DNA of 64,000 bases from Kribbella pittospori (GTDB lineage Bacteria > Actinomycetota > Actinomycetes > Propionibacteriales > Kribbellaceae). Positions 9,239 to 17,009 of the stretch are shown here, one piece after another (within the stretch, counting starts at the first letter, position 1; each line of letters begins with the position of its first letter). The position numbers were made by a program, and so were the translations under genes. The stretch covers positions 372,001 through 436,000 of the forward strand of contig NZ_SJKB01000007.1 in assembly GCF_004331465.1 (NCBI RefSeq), in the 5' to 3' direction. The notes beneath the pieces were generated by a model that was not told the origin of the DNA, made no database searches, and saw only the letters and a list, made by a program, of their open reading frames with translations.

Positions 9239-10201
9239 ATGACTACACGTTTCGGGATTTTCGTACCGCAGGGCTGGAAAATGGATCTGGCGCAGATCGC
9301 GGATCCGGTGGAGCAGTGGGAGGCGATGACCGACGTCGCCAAGCGGGCCGATGAGCAGTCCTGGGACTCGATCTGGTTGTTCGACCACTTCCACACCGTG
9401 CCGGAGCCCAGTGACAACACCACCTTCGAGTGCTGGAGCGCGACGGCCGCGCTGGCCCGCGACACCAGCCGGGTGAACATCGGCCAGATGGTCGGCTGCA
9501 ACGGGTACCGCAACCCGGCGCTGTACGCGAAGATCGCGTCCACCGTCGACGTCGCCAGCCATGGCCGCCTGTACGCCGGTATCGGCGCGGGCTGGTACGA
9601 GCACGAGTGGAAGGCGTACGGCTACGAGTGGACCGACATCCCGCCGCGGATGGCCGCGTTCCGGGAGGCCACCGAGATCATCTACAAGATGTGGACCGAG
9701 GACAAGCCGGTCTACAACGGCAAGCACTACTCGATCAACGAGCCGATCAACGAGCCGAAGGGCGTGCGCAAGCCGCACCCGTCGTTCTGGATCGGTGGCG
9801 GTGGCCCGAAGGTGACGCTGAAGCTGGTCGCGCAGTACGGCGACGCGGCGAACATCGGCGGCGGCAACCCGCAGGTGATCAAGGAGAAGGCCGACATCCT
9901 CCGGGGCCACTGCGAGAAGGTCGGCCGCAACTACGACGACATCATCAAGTCGACCAGCTTCAACGTGTTCCCGATCGACAAGGGTGACGACCCGCAGAAG
10001 GCGACCGAGAAGGCGCTCGGCCCGATGAACCGGGACAAGTTCGACAACGACAACCTGATCGGCACCGAGGACGAGATCGCCGACAAGGTCGAGGCCGCCC
10101 TCGAGGCCGGCGCCGACTACGTCATCTTCTACGTCCCGGGCGTGGCGTACGACCTGGATCTGGTGGACCGCGTCGAGCAGGTCACCAAACGCTTCGCCTG
10201 A
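9239..10201 (+). CDS. F420-dependent LLM-class oxidoreductase
   Basis: A 320-residue luciferase-like TIM-barrel protein of the actinobacterial LLM class, which generally uses reduced coenzyme F420. Visible family signatures are FGIFVPQGW at the N-terminus, SIWLFDHFHTVP, VNIGQMVGCNGYRNPALYAK, GRLYAGIGAGWYEHEW and WIGGGGPKVTLKLVAQYGD. The start is the ATG at 9239 after AAAGGATGAGGG; a longer in-frame GTG start at 9218 is less likely. The substrate is unknown. The last 33 nt, including the stop codon, are repeated 61 bp downstream (see the repeat entries). Confidence 0.9.
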   Translation: MTTRFGIFVPQGWKMDLAQIADPVEQWEAMTDVAKRADEQSWDSIWLFDHFHTVPEPSDNTTFECWSATAALARDTSRVNIGQMVGCNGYRNPALYAKIASTVDVASHGRLYAGIGAGWYEHEWKAYGYEWTDIPPRMAAFREATEIIYKMWTEDKPVYNGKHYSINEPINEPKGVRKPHPSFWIGGGGPKVTLKLVAQYGDAANIGGGNPQVIKEKADILRGHCEKVGRNYDDIIKSTSFNVFPIDKGDDPQKATEKALGPMNRDKFDNDNLIGTEDEIADKVEAALEAGADYVIFYVPGVAYDLDLVDRVEQVTKRFA

Positions 10202-10202
10202 G
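10170..10202 (+). repeat. 3'-end direct repeat, copy 1 (inside the LLM gene)
   Basis: 33 bp encoding RVEQVTKRFA plus the stop and one more base. Copy 2 lies at 10231-10263 and differs at one base, AAA versus AAG, both Lys. Confidence 0.9.
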
Positions 10203-10230
10203 AAAGAAAGAAAAGAAGAAGTGAGGGGTG

Positions 10231-10263
10231 GCGTCGAGCAGGTCACCAAGCGCTTCGCCTGAG
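10231..10263 (+). repeat. 3'-end direct repeat, copy 2 (after the LLM stop codon)
   Basis: Near-perfect copy of the last codons and stop of the LLM gene, 61 bp downstream. The 28-nt linker (10203-10230) is almost pure purine and ends GAGGGGTG. An in-frame GTG at 10221 would make a 13-codon mini-ORF ending in the same tail. Whether it is translated is unknown. Confidence 0.9.
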
Positions 10264-10267
10264 GGTT

Positions 10268-11338
10268 TCACAGCACGCGGCGGACGCCGGGGAGCCGGCG
10301 GACGGGGGCCGCGAGCAGGAAGCAGGCAGGAAGTACGACGATCGCGGCGATGGCGACCTTCGCCAGAGTGGGCACGTCCAGCACGCTGAGGGCGTGCCCC
10401 GCCGCGATCACCAGGAGCGCGTGAATCACGTAGACAGTGAACGCGTGGTTGGACAGATAGCGGCGCAGCGGACCCGGCGCGTCGTACCTGCGCCGGAACA
10501 GCATGAGCAGCGCGAGCACCAGACCGACCGCGAAGGTTGAGTCCCACAGCGCATAGGACAGCGACGTCACGGTCCCGTGCCCCATCCACTTGTCCGGCCC
10601 GCCGATGATCGCGACCGGTAGGAACACGATCGTCGCGCCGATCGCCAGCCCGAGGCCCACCTTGCCCATCCGCCCGGCGATCGCGGACAGCCACCCGTTG
10701 CGGTAGGCGACAGTCCCCACCACGAAGAAGCTCACGTACTGCGGCAGGTACCCGCTGGTCGGGAAGTCGATGATCGGGACGAACACGTCCATCGAGACCA
10801 CAGCGCGCCAGGCGTACGTCGCCAAGGCCAGGGCCAGCGCGAACCCGATCACCTTGGGGTAGGTCAGCGGCTGGGGTCGGCGCAGCACGCGATTCCGGGT
10901 CGCGTGCCGGATGCCGGCGTACGACACGTCGAAGACGAGCAGTGCGAGTACGAACCACAGCGGACCGCTGCCGATGGTGTGCAGGTACGACTGGTGCGAT
11001 CCGAGGTACAGGATCGGATTGACCACGAAGTAGAACACCACCAGCGGGATCCCCAGCCGGATCAGCCGGTCGCGGAGGAACAACCGCGGGCTCTTGCGCT
11101 CGTACGACCCGGGCGTGAAGTAGCCGGCCAGCAGGAAGAACGCGCCCATGAACCAGGCCTGGTTGACCAGCAGGAAGACGGTCAGGACGAGCGCGACGAT
11201 CCCGTTGGCCGGCTGCTCGGTGTAGTACCACAGCGGGATCCCGCTGTAGGTGACCGCGACGTGGTGCAGGACCACCAGCACGGTCAGCAGGACCCGCAGG
11301 TTGTCCACGAACCACAGCCGCGTCGGTGCTTGTTCCAT
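10268..11338 (-). CDS. Acyltransferase family 3 membrane protein
   Basis: A 356-residue integral membrane protein with about ten predicted TM helices and the acyltransferase-3 (OafA/WecH-like) hallmarks: LWFVDNLRVLLTVLVVLHH at the N-terminus with the catalytic-type His in the first helix, AWFMGAFFLLAGYFTPGSY, and RDRLIRLGIPL. Such enzymes O-acylate extracytoplasmic sugars, lipids or antibiotics using cytoplasmic acyl donors. It starts at the ATG at 11338 after AAGGAGACGGAAAC. It is convergent with the LLM gene, with the tail-repeat scar between them. The acceptor is unknown. Confidence 0.85.
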   Translation of the reverse strand: MEQAPTRLWFVDNLRVLLTVLVVLHHVAVTYSGIPLWYYTEQPANGIVALVLTVFLLVNQAWFMGAFFLLAGYFTPGSYERKSPRLFLRDRLIRLGIPLVVFYFVVNPILYLGSHQSYLHTIGSGPLWFVLALLVFDVSYAGIRHATRNRVLRRPQPLTYPKVIGFALALALATYAWRAVVSMDVFVPIIDFPTSGYLPQYVSFFVVGTVAYRNGWLSAIAGRMGKVGLGLAIGATIVFLPVAIIGGPDKWMGHGTVTSLSYALWDSTFAVGLVLALLMLFRRRYDAPGPLRRYLSNHAFTVYVIHALLVIAAGHALSVLDVPTLAKVAIAAIVVLPACFLLAAPVRRLPGVRRVL

Positions 11339-11441
11339 GTTTCCGTCTCCTTGTTCGGTGTGGTTTCGACGCTAGAAACGGCGCGATCCCGGCGGTATCC
11401 GGCTGGACGCACGGCGGGGTGGGGCTGGACCCACTTCCGGG

Positions 11442-11473
11442 CCTGACCACAACCGGCCCTGACCAGAACCGGC
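11442..11473. repeat. Tandem 16-bp repeat (2 units)
   Basis: Two adjacent 16-bp units, CCTGACCACAACCGGC and CCTGACCAGAACCGGC, one mismatch apart, in the 238-bp divergent gap between the acyltransferase and the subtilase. Purpose unknown. Confidence 0.75.
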
Positions 11474-11528
11474 CATGGCGGGAGTCCGTCACCGGCATCG
11501 GTGGACCGGCCCGAGGGCAGCTGACAGG

Positions 11529-11550
11529 CTCGCGAGGATGGCCTCGCGAG
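11529..11550. promoter_or_regulatory. Paired CTCGCGAG palindromes upstream of the subtilase
   Basis: The 8-bp palindrome CTCGCGAG occurs at 11529-11536 and again at 11543-11550, 14 bp apart start to start. In RNA the two copies can pair into an 8-bp stem with a 6-nt loop, 27 nt before the start codon. It could be a repressor site or a 5'-UTR hairpin. Confidence 0.45.
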
Positions 11551-11576
11551 GGTCGGGGCATCGGGAGGACCGCCCC

Positions 11577-14500
11577 GTGACTACTCGATTGCCACGCCTC
11601 ACCGCAGGCCTGCTCGCGACGGCGGTGGTCGCCAGTTCCCTGCTGCTGGCGACCACCCCGGCCCACGCCGGAGCGACCACTGCGCACGCGACGCCGGCCG
11701 GCAGCACCCACCGGATCACGCTGGTGACCGGCGACGTCGCCGAACTGACCACGAGCTCCAACGGCCAGGTCTCGGCCCACCTGACCGGCGACGAGCCGTA
11801 CTACTTCGGCAGCTTCGACGGCGACCTCAGCGTGGTCCCCGCCTCGGCGTACCCGCTGCTGAGCGAGGGCCGCCTCGACGAGCGCCTCTTCAACCTGACC
11901 GAGCTGGTCGAGCAGGGGTACGACGACGCGAGCAGCGACGAACTGCCACTCCTCCTGGCCGCGCCGTCCACCCTGCGCAGTACGCCGGCCGCCCCGCAGG
12001 CCGCGACAGTACGCCGCACCCTCCCCAGCGTCGGCAGCACCGCGGTCAGTGTGGAGAAAGCCGACGCGAAGACCTTCTGGAACAGCATCAGCGGGCCGAC
12101 CACCTTCAAGACCGGCAGTCAGGTGTCCAAGATCTGGCTCGACGGCCGGACCGAGGCGACCCTCGACCAGTCCACGAAACAGATCGGTGCCCCAACCGCC
12201 TGGCGGTCCGGATACGACGGCCAGGGCGTCAAGGTGGCCGTGCTCGACACCGGCTACGACGCGGGTCACCCGGATCTCGCCCAGCAGGTCGTCGCGTCCC
12301 AGAGCTTCGTCCCGGACCAGCCTGTCCAGGACCTGCACGGCCACGGCACGCACACCGCGTCGATCGTCGCCGGCCTCGGTACGGCGTCTGACGGTGAACG
12401 CAAGGGGGTCGCGCCGGGCGCCGACCTGCTGATCGGCAAGGTGCTCGACAACAGCGGCCACGGTCTCGACTCCGAAGCGATCGCCGGGATGGAGTGGGCG
12501 GTCCAGCAGGGTGCCAAGGTCGTCAGCATGAGCCTCGGCGGCAAGCCGTCCGACGGTTCCGACCCGATGAGCCAGGCCGTCGACCGGTTGTCGAAGTCGA
12601 GTGGTGCGTTGTTCGTCGTTGCCGCAGGCAACGCCGGTGCGGAGGACTCTGTCAGCTCACTCGGTGCCGCAGCGGAAGCACTGACCGTGGGCGCCGTCGA
12701 CCGTGACGACAACCTGGCCAGTTTCTCGAGCCGTGGTCCGCGACTCGGCGATGGTGCGCTGAAGCCTGAGGTCACCGCCCCAGGCGTGGAGATCGCGGCC
12801 GCCCGCGCGGCGGGCACCGAACAAGGCCACGTGCTCGGCCAGTACTACACGCGACTGAGCGGCACCTCGATGGCCACGCCACACGTGGCCGGCGCCGCGG
12901 CGATCTTGGCCCAGCGGCATCCGGACTGGTCCGGCCAGCAGTTGAAGGCAGTGCTCGCCGCGACAGCGGTGCCGTCCAAGGATGCGACCCCAGCCCAACA
13001 GGGCCTCGGCCGGATCGACATCCCGAACGCCCTCGACCCGGCGATCCTGCCGGACGCGGGGAGCCTGTTCTTCGGCGATCTCTCCTGGAGCGGTACGACG
13101 GCCCCGGCGCCGGTCAGCCGCACGGTTGCTTATCGCAACAACTCAACCCGGAAGGTGACGCTGGACCTGAGCGTGGGCGCGCAGTCGCCCGGCAAGGTGA
13201 ACGCGGCAGTCACGGTAAGCCCCGCACGGCTGACCATCCCAGCCGGCCGTACGGCGTCCGCCACCGTCACCCTCGACCTCGCGAAGACCCAACCGGCCAA
13301 GTACACCGGCGTCCTCACGGCCCGCAGCGGCCACACGTCGTACCGGACCGGGCTCGGGTTCGCTGCCGGCGGGCGGCTGAACACCGTGACCGTGAAGGCG
13401 ATCGGCCGCGATGGCAAGCCCGCCAGCCTCAAGGGTGGGTCCAGTGGAGTGCAGCTGTGGAACCAGGACACCGGTGCCGTGAAGGTGGTCGCCTTTGACA
13501 GCGCCACCGGCAGCCGGACCCTCGAAGTACCGACCGGACGGTACGCCGTCATGGTGTTCGTGGTCGGCGCCGACCAGGCGGGCTGGTCCAACTCGTACTC
13601 GTTGCTCGGCGATCCGGACGAATGGATCGACGGCGACCGGACGTTCAGCTTCGACGCGCGTACGGCGAACAAGGTCACCATCAAGACCCCGCGTCCGGCC
13701 GACGCGCAGAAGGTCGGGTTCGCCTGGCACCGCAACGTCGGCGCCCGTGACGCGGTGTCGGGCTGGACGGTGCCGCAACGGGCCACCGGCGGCATCTACG
13801 TGCAGGACTTCGGGAAGGTTGCCAACGGCACCTTCCAGGTCGTGCAGCGGTGGGATCTCGCCCAGCCCGAACTGACCGCCGATGTCACCGGTGTGGACGG
13901 GACTTTCCGGTTGCCGACCCCGAGCGAGACGACGTTCGATTCGTCGTACGTCGGCAGCACGACACTGCCGCTGGTGAACGGCGGCGATGGTACGGCCGCC
14001 GAGCTGACCGGGGCCAAGGATGCCGCGGTTCTGCTGCGCTTCCGAGGTTCCAGTCAGACGGCGGCGCAGATCACCGCGGCCAAGGAGGCAGGGGCGAAGT
14101 TCGTCCTGATGTACAACGAGATCCCTGGCTACTGGTCGACGGGTTCCAACCAGGGCGTTCCGTTCTATCTGCTGCGTGCCGAGCAAGGCCAGCAGTTGCT
14201 CGACGTTCTGGCCGAGGGCCCAGCCTCTGTGCGGCTGAACGGCTTGCGTGACAGCACCTACCGGTACGACGTGGTCCTGGGGCCGTCCGTCGTCCGCGGA
14301 CCGCTCATCTATGACGTTGCGCAGATGCGGCCGGCTGTGGTGACGACAGACTTCCAGCGCAACGACGCGTTCAAGTTGCACAACGACGAGCGGATCGCGC
14401 ACCTGCCGGGTGTGCCGGCCGGCCTGAGCTCGATCCGTGGCGTCACGGGACCGGTCACTCGCACCGACTACCTCGCGAGCGACGTGAAGGGCGTCCTGTG

Positions 14501-15254
14501 GGACGAGCAGACGTCGGCAGGGGACTGGAACGAGTCCGGCTTCGAGTACACGATCGCGCGCGGCTACCGCCCGAACGAGAAGGCGAACCGCGGCTGGTGG
14601 GAGTCGCTGACGCGTCCCGCCGTTCCGGACGGAGGGGGAGCCGCGAACGAGGTGCAGGGCTGGCCGCCGGCGCGGTACGAGAACGCGTTGCGGTTCGCGA
14701 TCCCGCAGTACGTCAGTGGTGATCGCACCATCTACGGCTGGGCCGACCGCGGTGACACGACGAGCATGAAGCTCAGCAGCAACGGCGTACAACTCGGCAG
14801 CGAGGCCTGGTCTGTCGGACAGTTCGCGGTGCCGGCCAAGGCGGCCTGGTACGACCTGACGCTGGACCAGAAGCGTGGTCCGAGCAGCTGGGCCAAGACC
14901 TCGACCGCGACCCACACCGAGTGGCATTTCTTGTCGACGCCGACCAGCGGGCGGTCGGTGCTTCCGCTCGTCCAGGTCGACTACCAACGGGCCGGCGATT
15001 GGCTCCAGCTCAAGCCGGCGTACCAGCCTGGCTTCCACGGCCTGGGCATCTTCCGCACTACCGCGGAGATCTCGTACGACGGGACGACGTGGCAACGGCT
15101 CACGCTGTTCCCGCAGGGACTCGACGGCACGGTCACCGCACGGATCCCGGCGGCACCGGACGGAGCGTCGGCGGCGAACCTCCGGGTCACGGCGACCGAT
15201 CTGGCCGGAAACAGGATCAACCAGACCATCGAGAAGGCCTGGCTGGTCCAATGA
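11577..15254 (+). CDS. Exported subtilisin-like serine peptidase (S8), 1,225 residues
   Basis: A large exported subtilase. The start is set at the GTG at 11577, which has GGGAGG 8 nt upstream and puts a clean signal peptide (about 1-33, ending AHA) at the N-terminus. An in-frame ATG at 11475 would bury it. Residues about 40-200 look like a propeptide. The catalytic triad is Asp224 (VAVLDTGYDAGHPDL), His256 (HGHGTHTAS) and Ser431 (SGTSMATPHVAG), with the oxyanion Asn in AAGNAG. About 700 residues of beta-rich C-terminal modules follow; no sortase signal or TM anchor is visible, so the enzyme is probably released. It is convergent with the transglycosylase, with a terminator between. Confidence 0.9.
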   Translation: MTTRLPRLTAGLLATAVVASSLLLATTPAHAGATTAHATPAGSTHRITLVTGDVAELTTSSNGQVSAHLTGDEPYYFGSFDGDLSVVPASAYPLLSEGRLDERLFNLTELVEQGYDDASSDELPLLLAAPSTLRSTPAAPQAATVRRTLPSVGSTAVSVEKADAKTFWNSISGPTTFKTGSQVSKIWLDGRTEATLDQSTKQIGAPTAWRSGYDGQGVKVAVLDTGYDAGHPDLAQQVVASQSFVPDQPVQDLHGHGTHTASIVAGLGTASDGERKGVAPGADLLIGKVLDNSGHGLDSEAIAGMEWAVQQGAKVVSMSLGGKPSDGSDPMSQAVDRLSKSSGALFVVAAGNAGAEDSVSSLGAAAEALTVGAVDRDDNLASFSSRGPRLGDGALKPEVTAPGVEIAAARAAGTEQGHVLGQYYTRLSGTSMATPHVAGAAAILAQRHPDWSGQQLKAVLAATAVPSKDATPAQQGLGRIDIPNALDPAILPDAGSLFFGDLSWSGTTAPAPVSRTVAYRNNSTRKVTLDLSVGAQSPGKVNAAVTVSPARLTIPAGRTASATVTLDLAKTQPAKYTGVLTARSGHTSYRTGLGFAAGGRLNTVTVKAIGRDGKPASLKGGSSGVQLWNQDTGAVKVVAFDSATGSRTLEVPTGRYAVMVFVVGADQAGWSNSYSLLGDPDEWIDGDRTFSFDARTANKVTIKTPRPADAQKVGFAWHRNVGARDAVSGWTVPQRATGGIYVQDFGKVANGTFQVVQRWDLAQPELTADVTGVDGTFRLPTPSETTFDSSYVGSTTLPLVNGGDGTAAELTGAKDAAVLLRFRGSSQTAAQITAAKEAGAKFVLMYNEIPGYWSTGSNQGVPFYLLRAEQGQQLLDVLAEGPASVRLNGLRDSTYRYDVVLGPSVVRGPLIYDVAQMRPAVVTTDFQRNDAFKLHNDERIAHLPGVPAGLSSIRGVTGPVTRTDYLASDVKGVLWDEQTSAGDWNESGFEYTIARGYRPNEKANRGWWESLTRPAVPDGGGAANEVQGWPPARYENALRFAIPQYVSGDRTIYGWADRGDTTSMKLSSNGVQLGSEAWSVGQFAVPAKAAWYDLTLDQKRGPSSWAKTSTATHTEWHFLSTPTSGRSVLPLVQVDYQRAGDWLQLKPAYQPGFHGLGIFRTTAEISYDGTTWQRLTLFPQGLDGTVTARIPAAPDGASAANLRVTATDLAGNRINQTIEKAWLVQ

Positions 15255-15256
15255 TG

Positions 15257-15302
15257 TGATCGATCAGCAGTGCTTGATCGATCAGCAGTGCTTGATCGAT
15301 CA
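15257..15302. repeat. Tandem 18-bp repeat carrying three TGATCGATCA palindromes
   Basis: Unit TGATCGATCAGCAGTGCT at 15257-15274 and again at 15275-15292, then the first 10 bp of a third unit at 15293-15302. Each unit begins with the perfect 10-bp palindrome TGATCGATCA, so three copies recur every 18 bp. It begins 3 bp after the subtilase stop codon and abuts the T-tract of the minus-strand terminator. Confidence 0.9.
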
Positions 15303-15350
15303 AAAAGGGCGACGCCACGAAGCCGGGGGGAGTTGCTCCGTGGCGTCGCC
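15303..15350 (-). terminator. Rho-independent terminator for the lytic transglycosylase
   Basis: A perfect 12-bp stem, GGCGACGCCACG (15308-15319) with CGTGGCGTCGCC (15339-15350), separated by 19 nt. Read on the minus strand, the stem is followed by CTTTTTGATC, the classic intrinsic-terminator pattern. On the plus strand there is no T-run, but the hairpin may also slow transcripts from the subtilase. Confidence 0.85.
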
Positions 15351-15352
15351 AG

Positions 15353-15387
15353 AGGCGCGCCAAGGGAGGGGTGGGGGCAGGCGCGCC
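15353..15387. repeat. AGGCGCGCC direct repeat around a G-rich linker
   Basis: AGGCGCGCC occurs at 15353-15361 and 15379-15387. The 17-nt linker contains GGGAGGGGTGGGGG (15364-15377), identical to the first 14 nt of the G-run at 19027. The 8-bp core GGCGCGCC is itself palindromic. Confidence 0.75.
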
Positions 15388-15399
15388 GGTCTGTGTGGA

Positions 15400-16755
15400 T
15401 CAGCTCCCGAGGATGCCTCCACCGAGAACGCCCAGCAGTCCGAGCAGGGACAGCAGGTTGCGGATGACCTGGTCGACGGCCGCGACACCACCGGTCTGGT
15501 ACGCCGTCACGCACTTCTGCAACTGGTCCTGCGTCGGCGAGGTGATGGTCACCTTCTTCATCTCCGCCTGGCAGTACTGCGTCGCCTTGGTCAGCTCGGT
15601 CACCGTGCTGCCGACCGTGCCGACGATCAGGCCGGCGGTGGTCTGCAGGGTTGCGAGGCCCGGCGCCGGCGGCTTCGATGTCGGTGGCTTCGGCGTCGGC
15701 GTGGTCGGGTCGTCGGTCGACGGCTTGTCGCCCGGCGTCGACGGTTTGCTGCCCGGCGGGGTCTTGGTCGGCTGCGTGCCCGGCTTGCCGTCGCCACCCT
15801 GGACCGGCCCGGTCGTCGGCTTGGCCGCGCCCGGGTAGGTGGGCAGGTCGTTCGCCTGCGGCAGGTTGTTGTCGGCCGGGGCGTCGATGGTCGGGTCGCC
15901 GACCTGGTCGCCGGCGGTGTCGATGCCCTGGTCGTCGGTCTCGGTCCCGTTGCCGACCGCGATCCAGCTGCCACCGGCGTACGCCTTGGCGATGCTGATC
16001 ACGAGATCGGCGTACTGCTGGGAGTGGTTGTAGCGCAGGATCGCCGAGTTCAGGTCGCTTGCCTTGGACAGGTCGGTCTTGCCGGAGCACAGGTACACCG
16101 CGGTGGACATGGCCGCGTCGTCGATGTCCTGCGGATTCCGCACGCCGTCGCCGTCGCCGTCCACGCCCATCGACCGCCAGGTGCCAGGGATGAACTGCAT
16201 CGGCCCGACCGCGCGGTCGAACGCGCCGTCGCCGTCGAACGCACCGGCGTCCGTGTCGTTGATCTTGGCCGTGCTCACGCCGTCCAGCCGCGGGCCGAAG
16301 ATGCCCGGCACCGCGATACCCTGGGAGTTCAGCGCGTTGCCGCCGAAGCGGCCGTGGTTCGACTCGACCCGGCCGATCGCAGCCACCAGCGTCCACGGCA
16401 GGTTGCAGGCCGGATCGACCTGAGCCATCACCTGCTGAGCCCGGGAGTAGGCCTTCAACGCGGCGTTCGGGATGCCGTTGCGGGACAGGCCGGAGACGAC
16501 CTGGGTCGGCTGCTCGCCGGGATCGACACCGTGGCCGACCACACCGGGCACCGGCACGTTGGCCGGCTCGGCGATCGGCTGCTTCGGTACGACGACCGGA
16601 CTCTTGCCGGACAGACCCTGCTCCAGCGACGCCGTGGCGATCGCCGGATCATCCGTGGCACTGACGGTGAATGCGCTCGCGAACAACGCCAACGGGATGA
16701 GCGGCGCCACCTGACGCCACCCGCTACCCGTGGCGCGGCGCTTGCCCTTCGCCAT
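15400..16755 (-). CDS. Secreted lytic murein transglycosylase
   Basis: A 451-residue exported peptidoglycan hydrolase. It starts at the ATG at 16755 after GGAGGGGATC, giving a basic N-terminus and hydrophobic segment (about 1-34). The SLT-like lysozyme fold begins near residue 105. The catalytic Glu131 is in AIGRVESNHGRFGGN, followed by VGPMQFIPGTWRSMG. A Ca-binding-like loop, DGDGDGVRNPQDIDDA, and SKTDLSKASDLNSAILRYNHS-type helices complete the domain. A Pro/Thr/Lys-rich linker (about residues 270-360) leads to a C-terminal helical tail ending in a Leu/Gly-rich hydrophobic stretch. The enzyme should cleave MurNAc-GlcNAc bonds during wall growth. It is divergent from hemL across 254 bp. Confidence 0.85.
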   Translation of the reverse strand: MAKGKRRATGSGWRQVAPLIPLALFASAFTVSATDDPAIATASLEQGLSGKSPVVVPKQPIAEPANVPVPGVVGHGVDPGEQPTQVVSGLSRNGIPNAALKAYSRAQQVMAQVDPACNLPWTLVAAIGRVESNHGRFGGNALNSQGIAVPGIFGPRLDGVSTAKINDTDAGAFDGDGAFDRAVGPMQFIPGTWRSMGVDGDGDGVRNPQDIDDAAMSTAVYLCSGKTDLSKASDLNSAILRYNHSQQYADLVISIAKAYAGGSWIAVGNGTETDDQGIDTAGDQVGDPTIDAPADNNLPQANDLPTYPGAAKPTTGPVQGGDGKPGTQPTKTPPGSKPSTPGDKPSTDDPTTPTPKPPTSKPPAPGLATLQTTAGLIVGTVGSTVTELTKATQYCQAEMKKVTITSPTQDQLQKCVTAYQTGGVAAVDQVIRNLLSLLGLLGVLGGGILGS

Positions 16756-16916
16756 CGATGATCCCCTCCGTGACTCATCGACCTGTCCAGCCCCACGCTG
16801 CAGACAAATCATTTCGTCGCTGTCGGTTGCCGTCGTACTGGGTCTAACGTCCAGTCCGTGCGTGGGTTACGCACCGAACTCAGACCATCTACATCCGGTC
16901 ACCGGGTACCCATACT

Positions 16917-16934
16917 GGCGCGTAACAACGCGCC
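16917..16934. promoter_or_regulatory. GGCGCGT inverted repeat in the hemL / transglycosylase divergent gap
   Basis: GGCGCGT (16917-16923), AACA, ACGCGCC (16928-16934): a 7-bp perfect dyad about 75 bp before hemL. CATACT just upstream (16911-16916) could be a -10 element. It may be an operator for the haem / cytochrome operon. Confidence 0.35.
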
Positions 16935-17009
16935 TGTGAACCCCCCGGTGGGAACGAACCGGCCTGCCCGCCCATCGGCCCGCCTGGCCGGTCGGGGAGA
17001 ATGGCGGCC

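Noticed and set aside
15257..15302. Possible CRISPR array
   Set aside because: Units are 18 bp, adjacent without spacers, and only two and a half copies exist; no cas gene is present.
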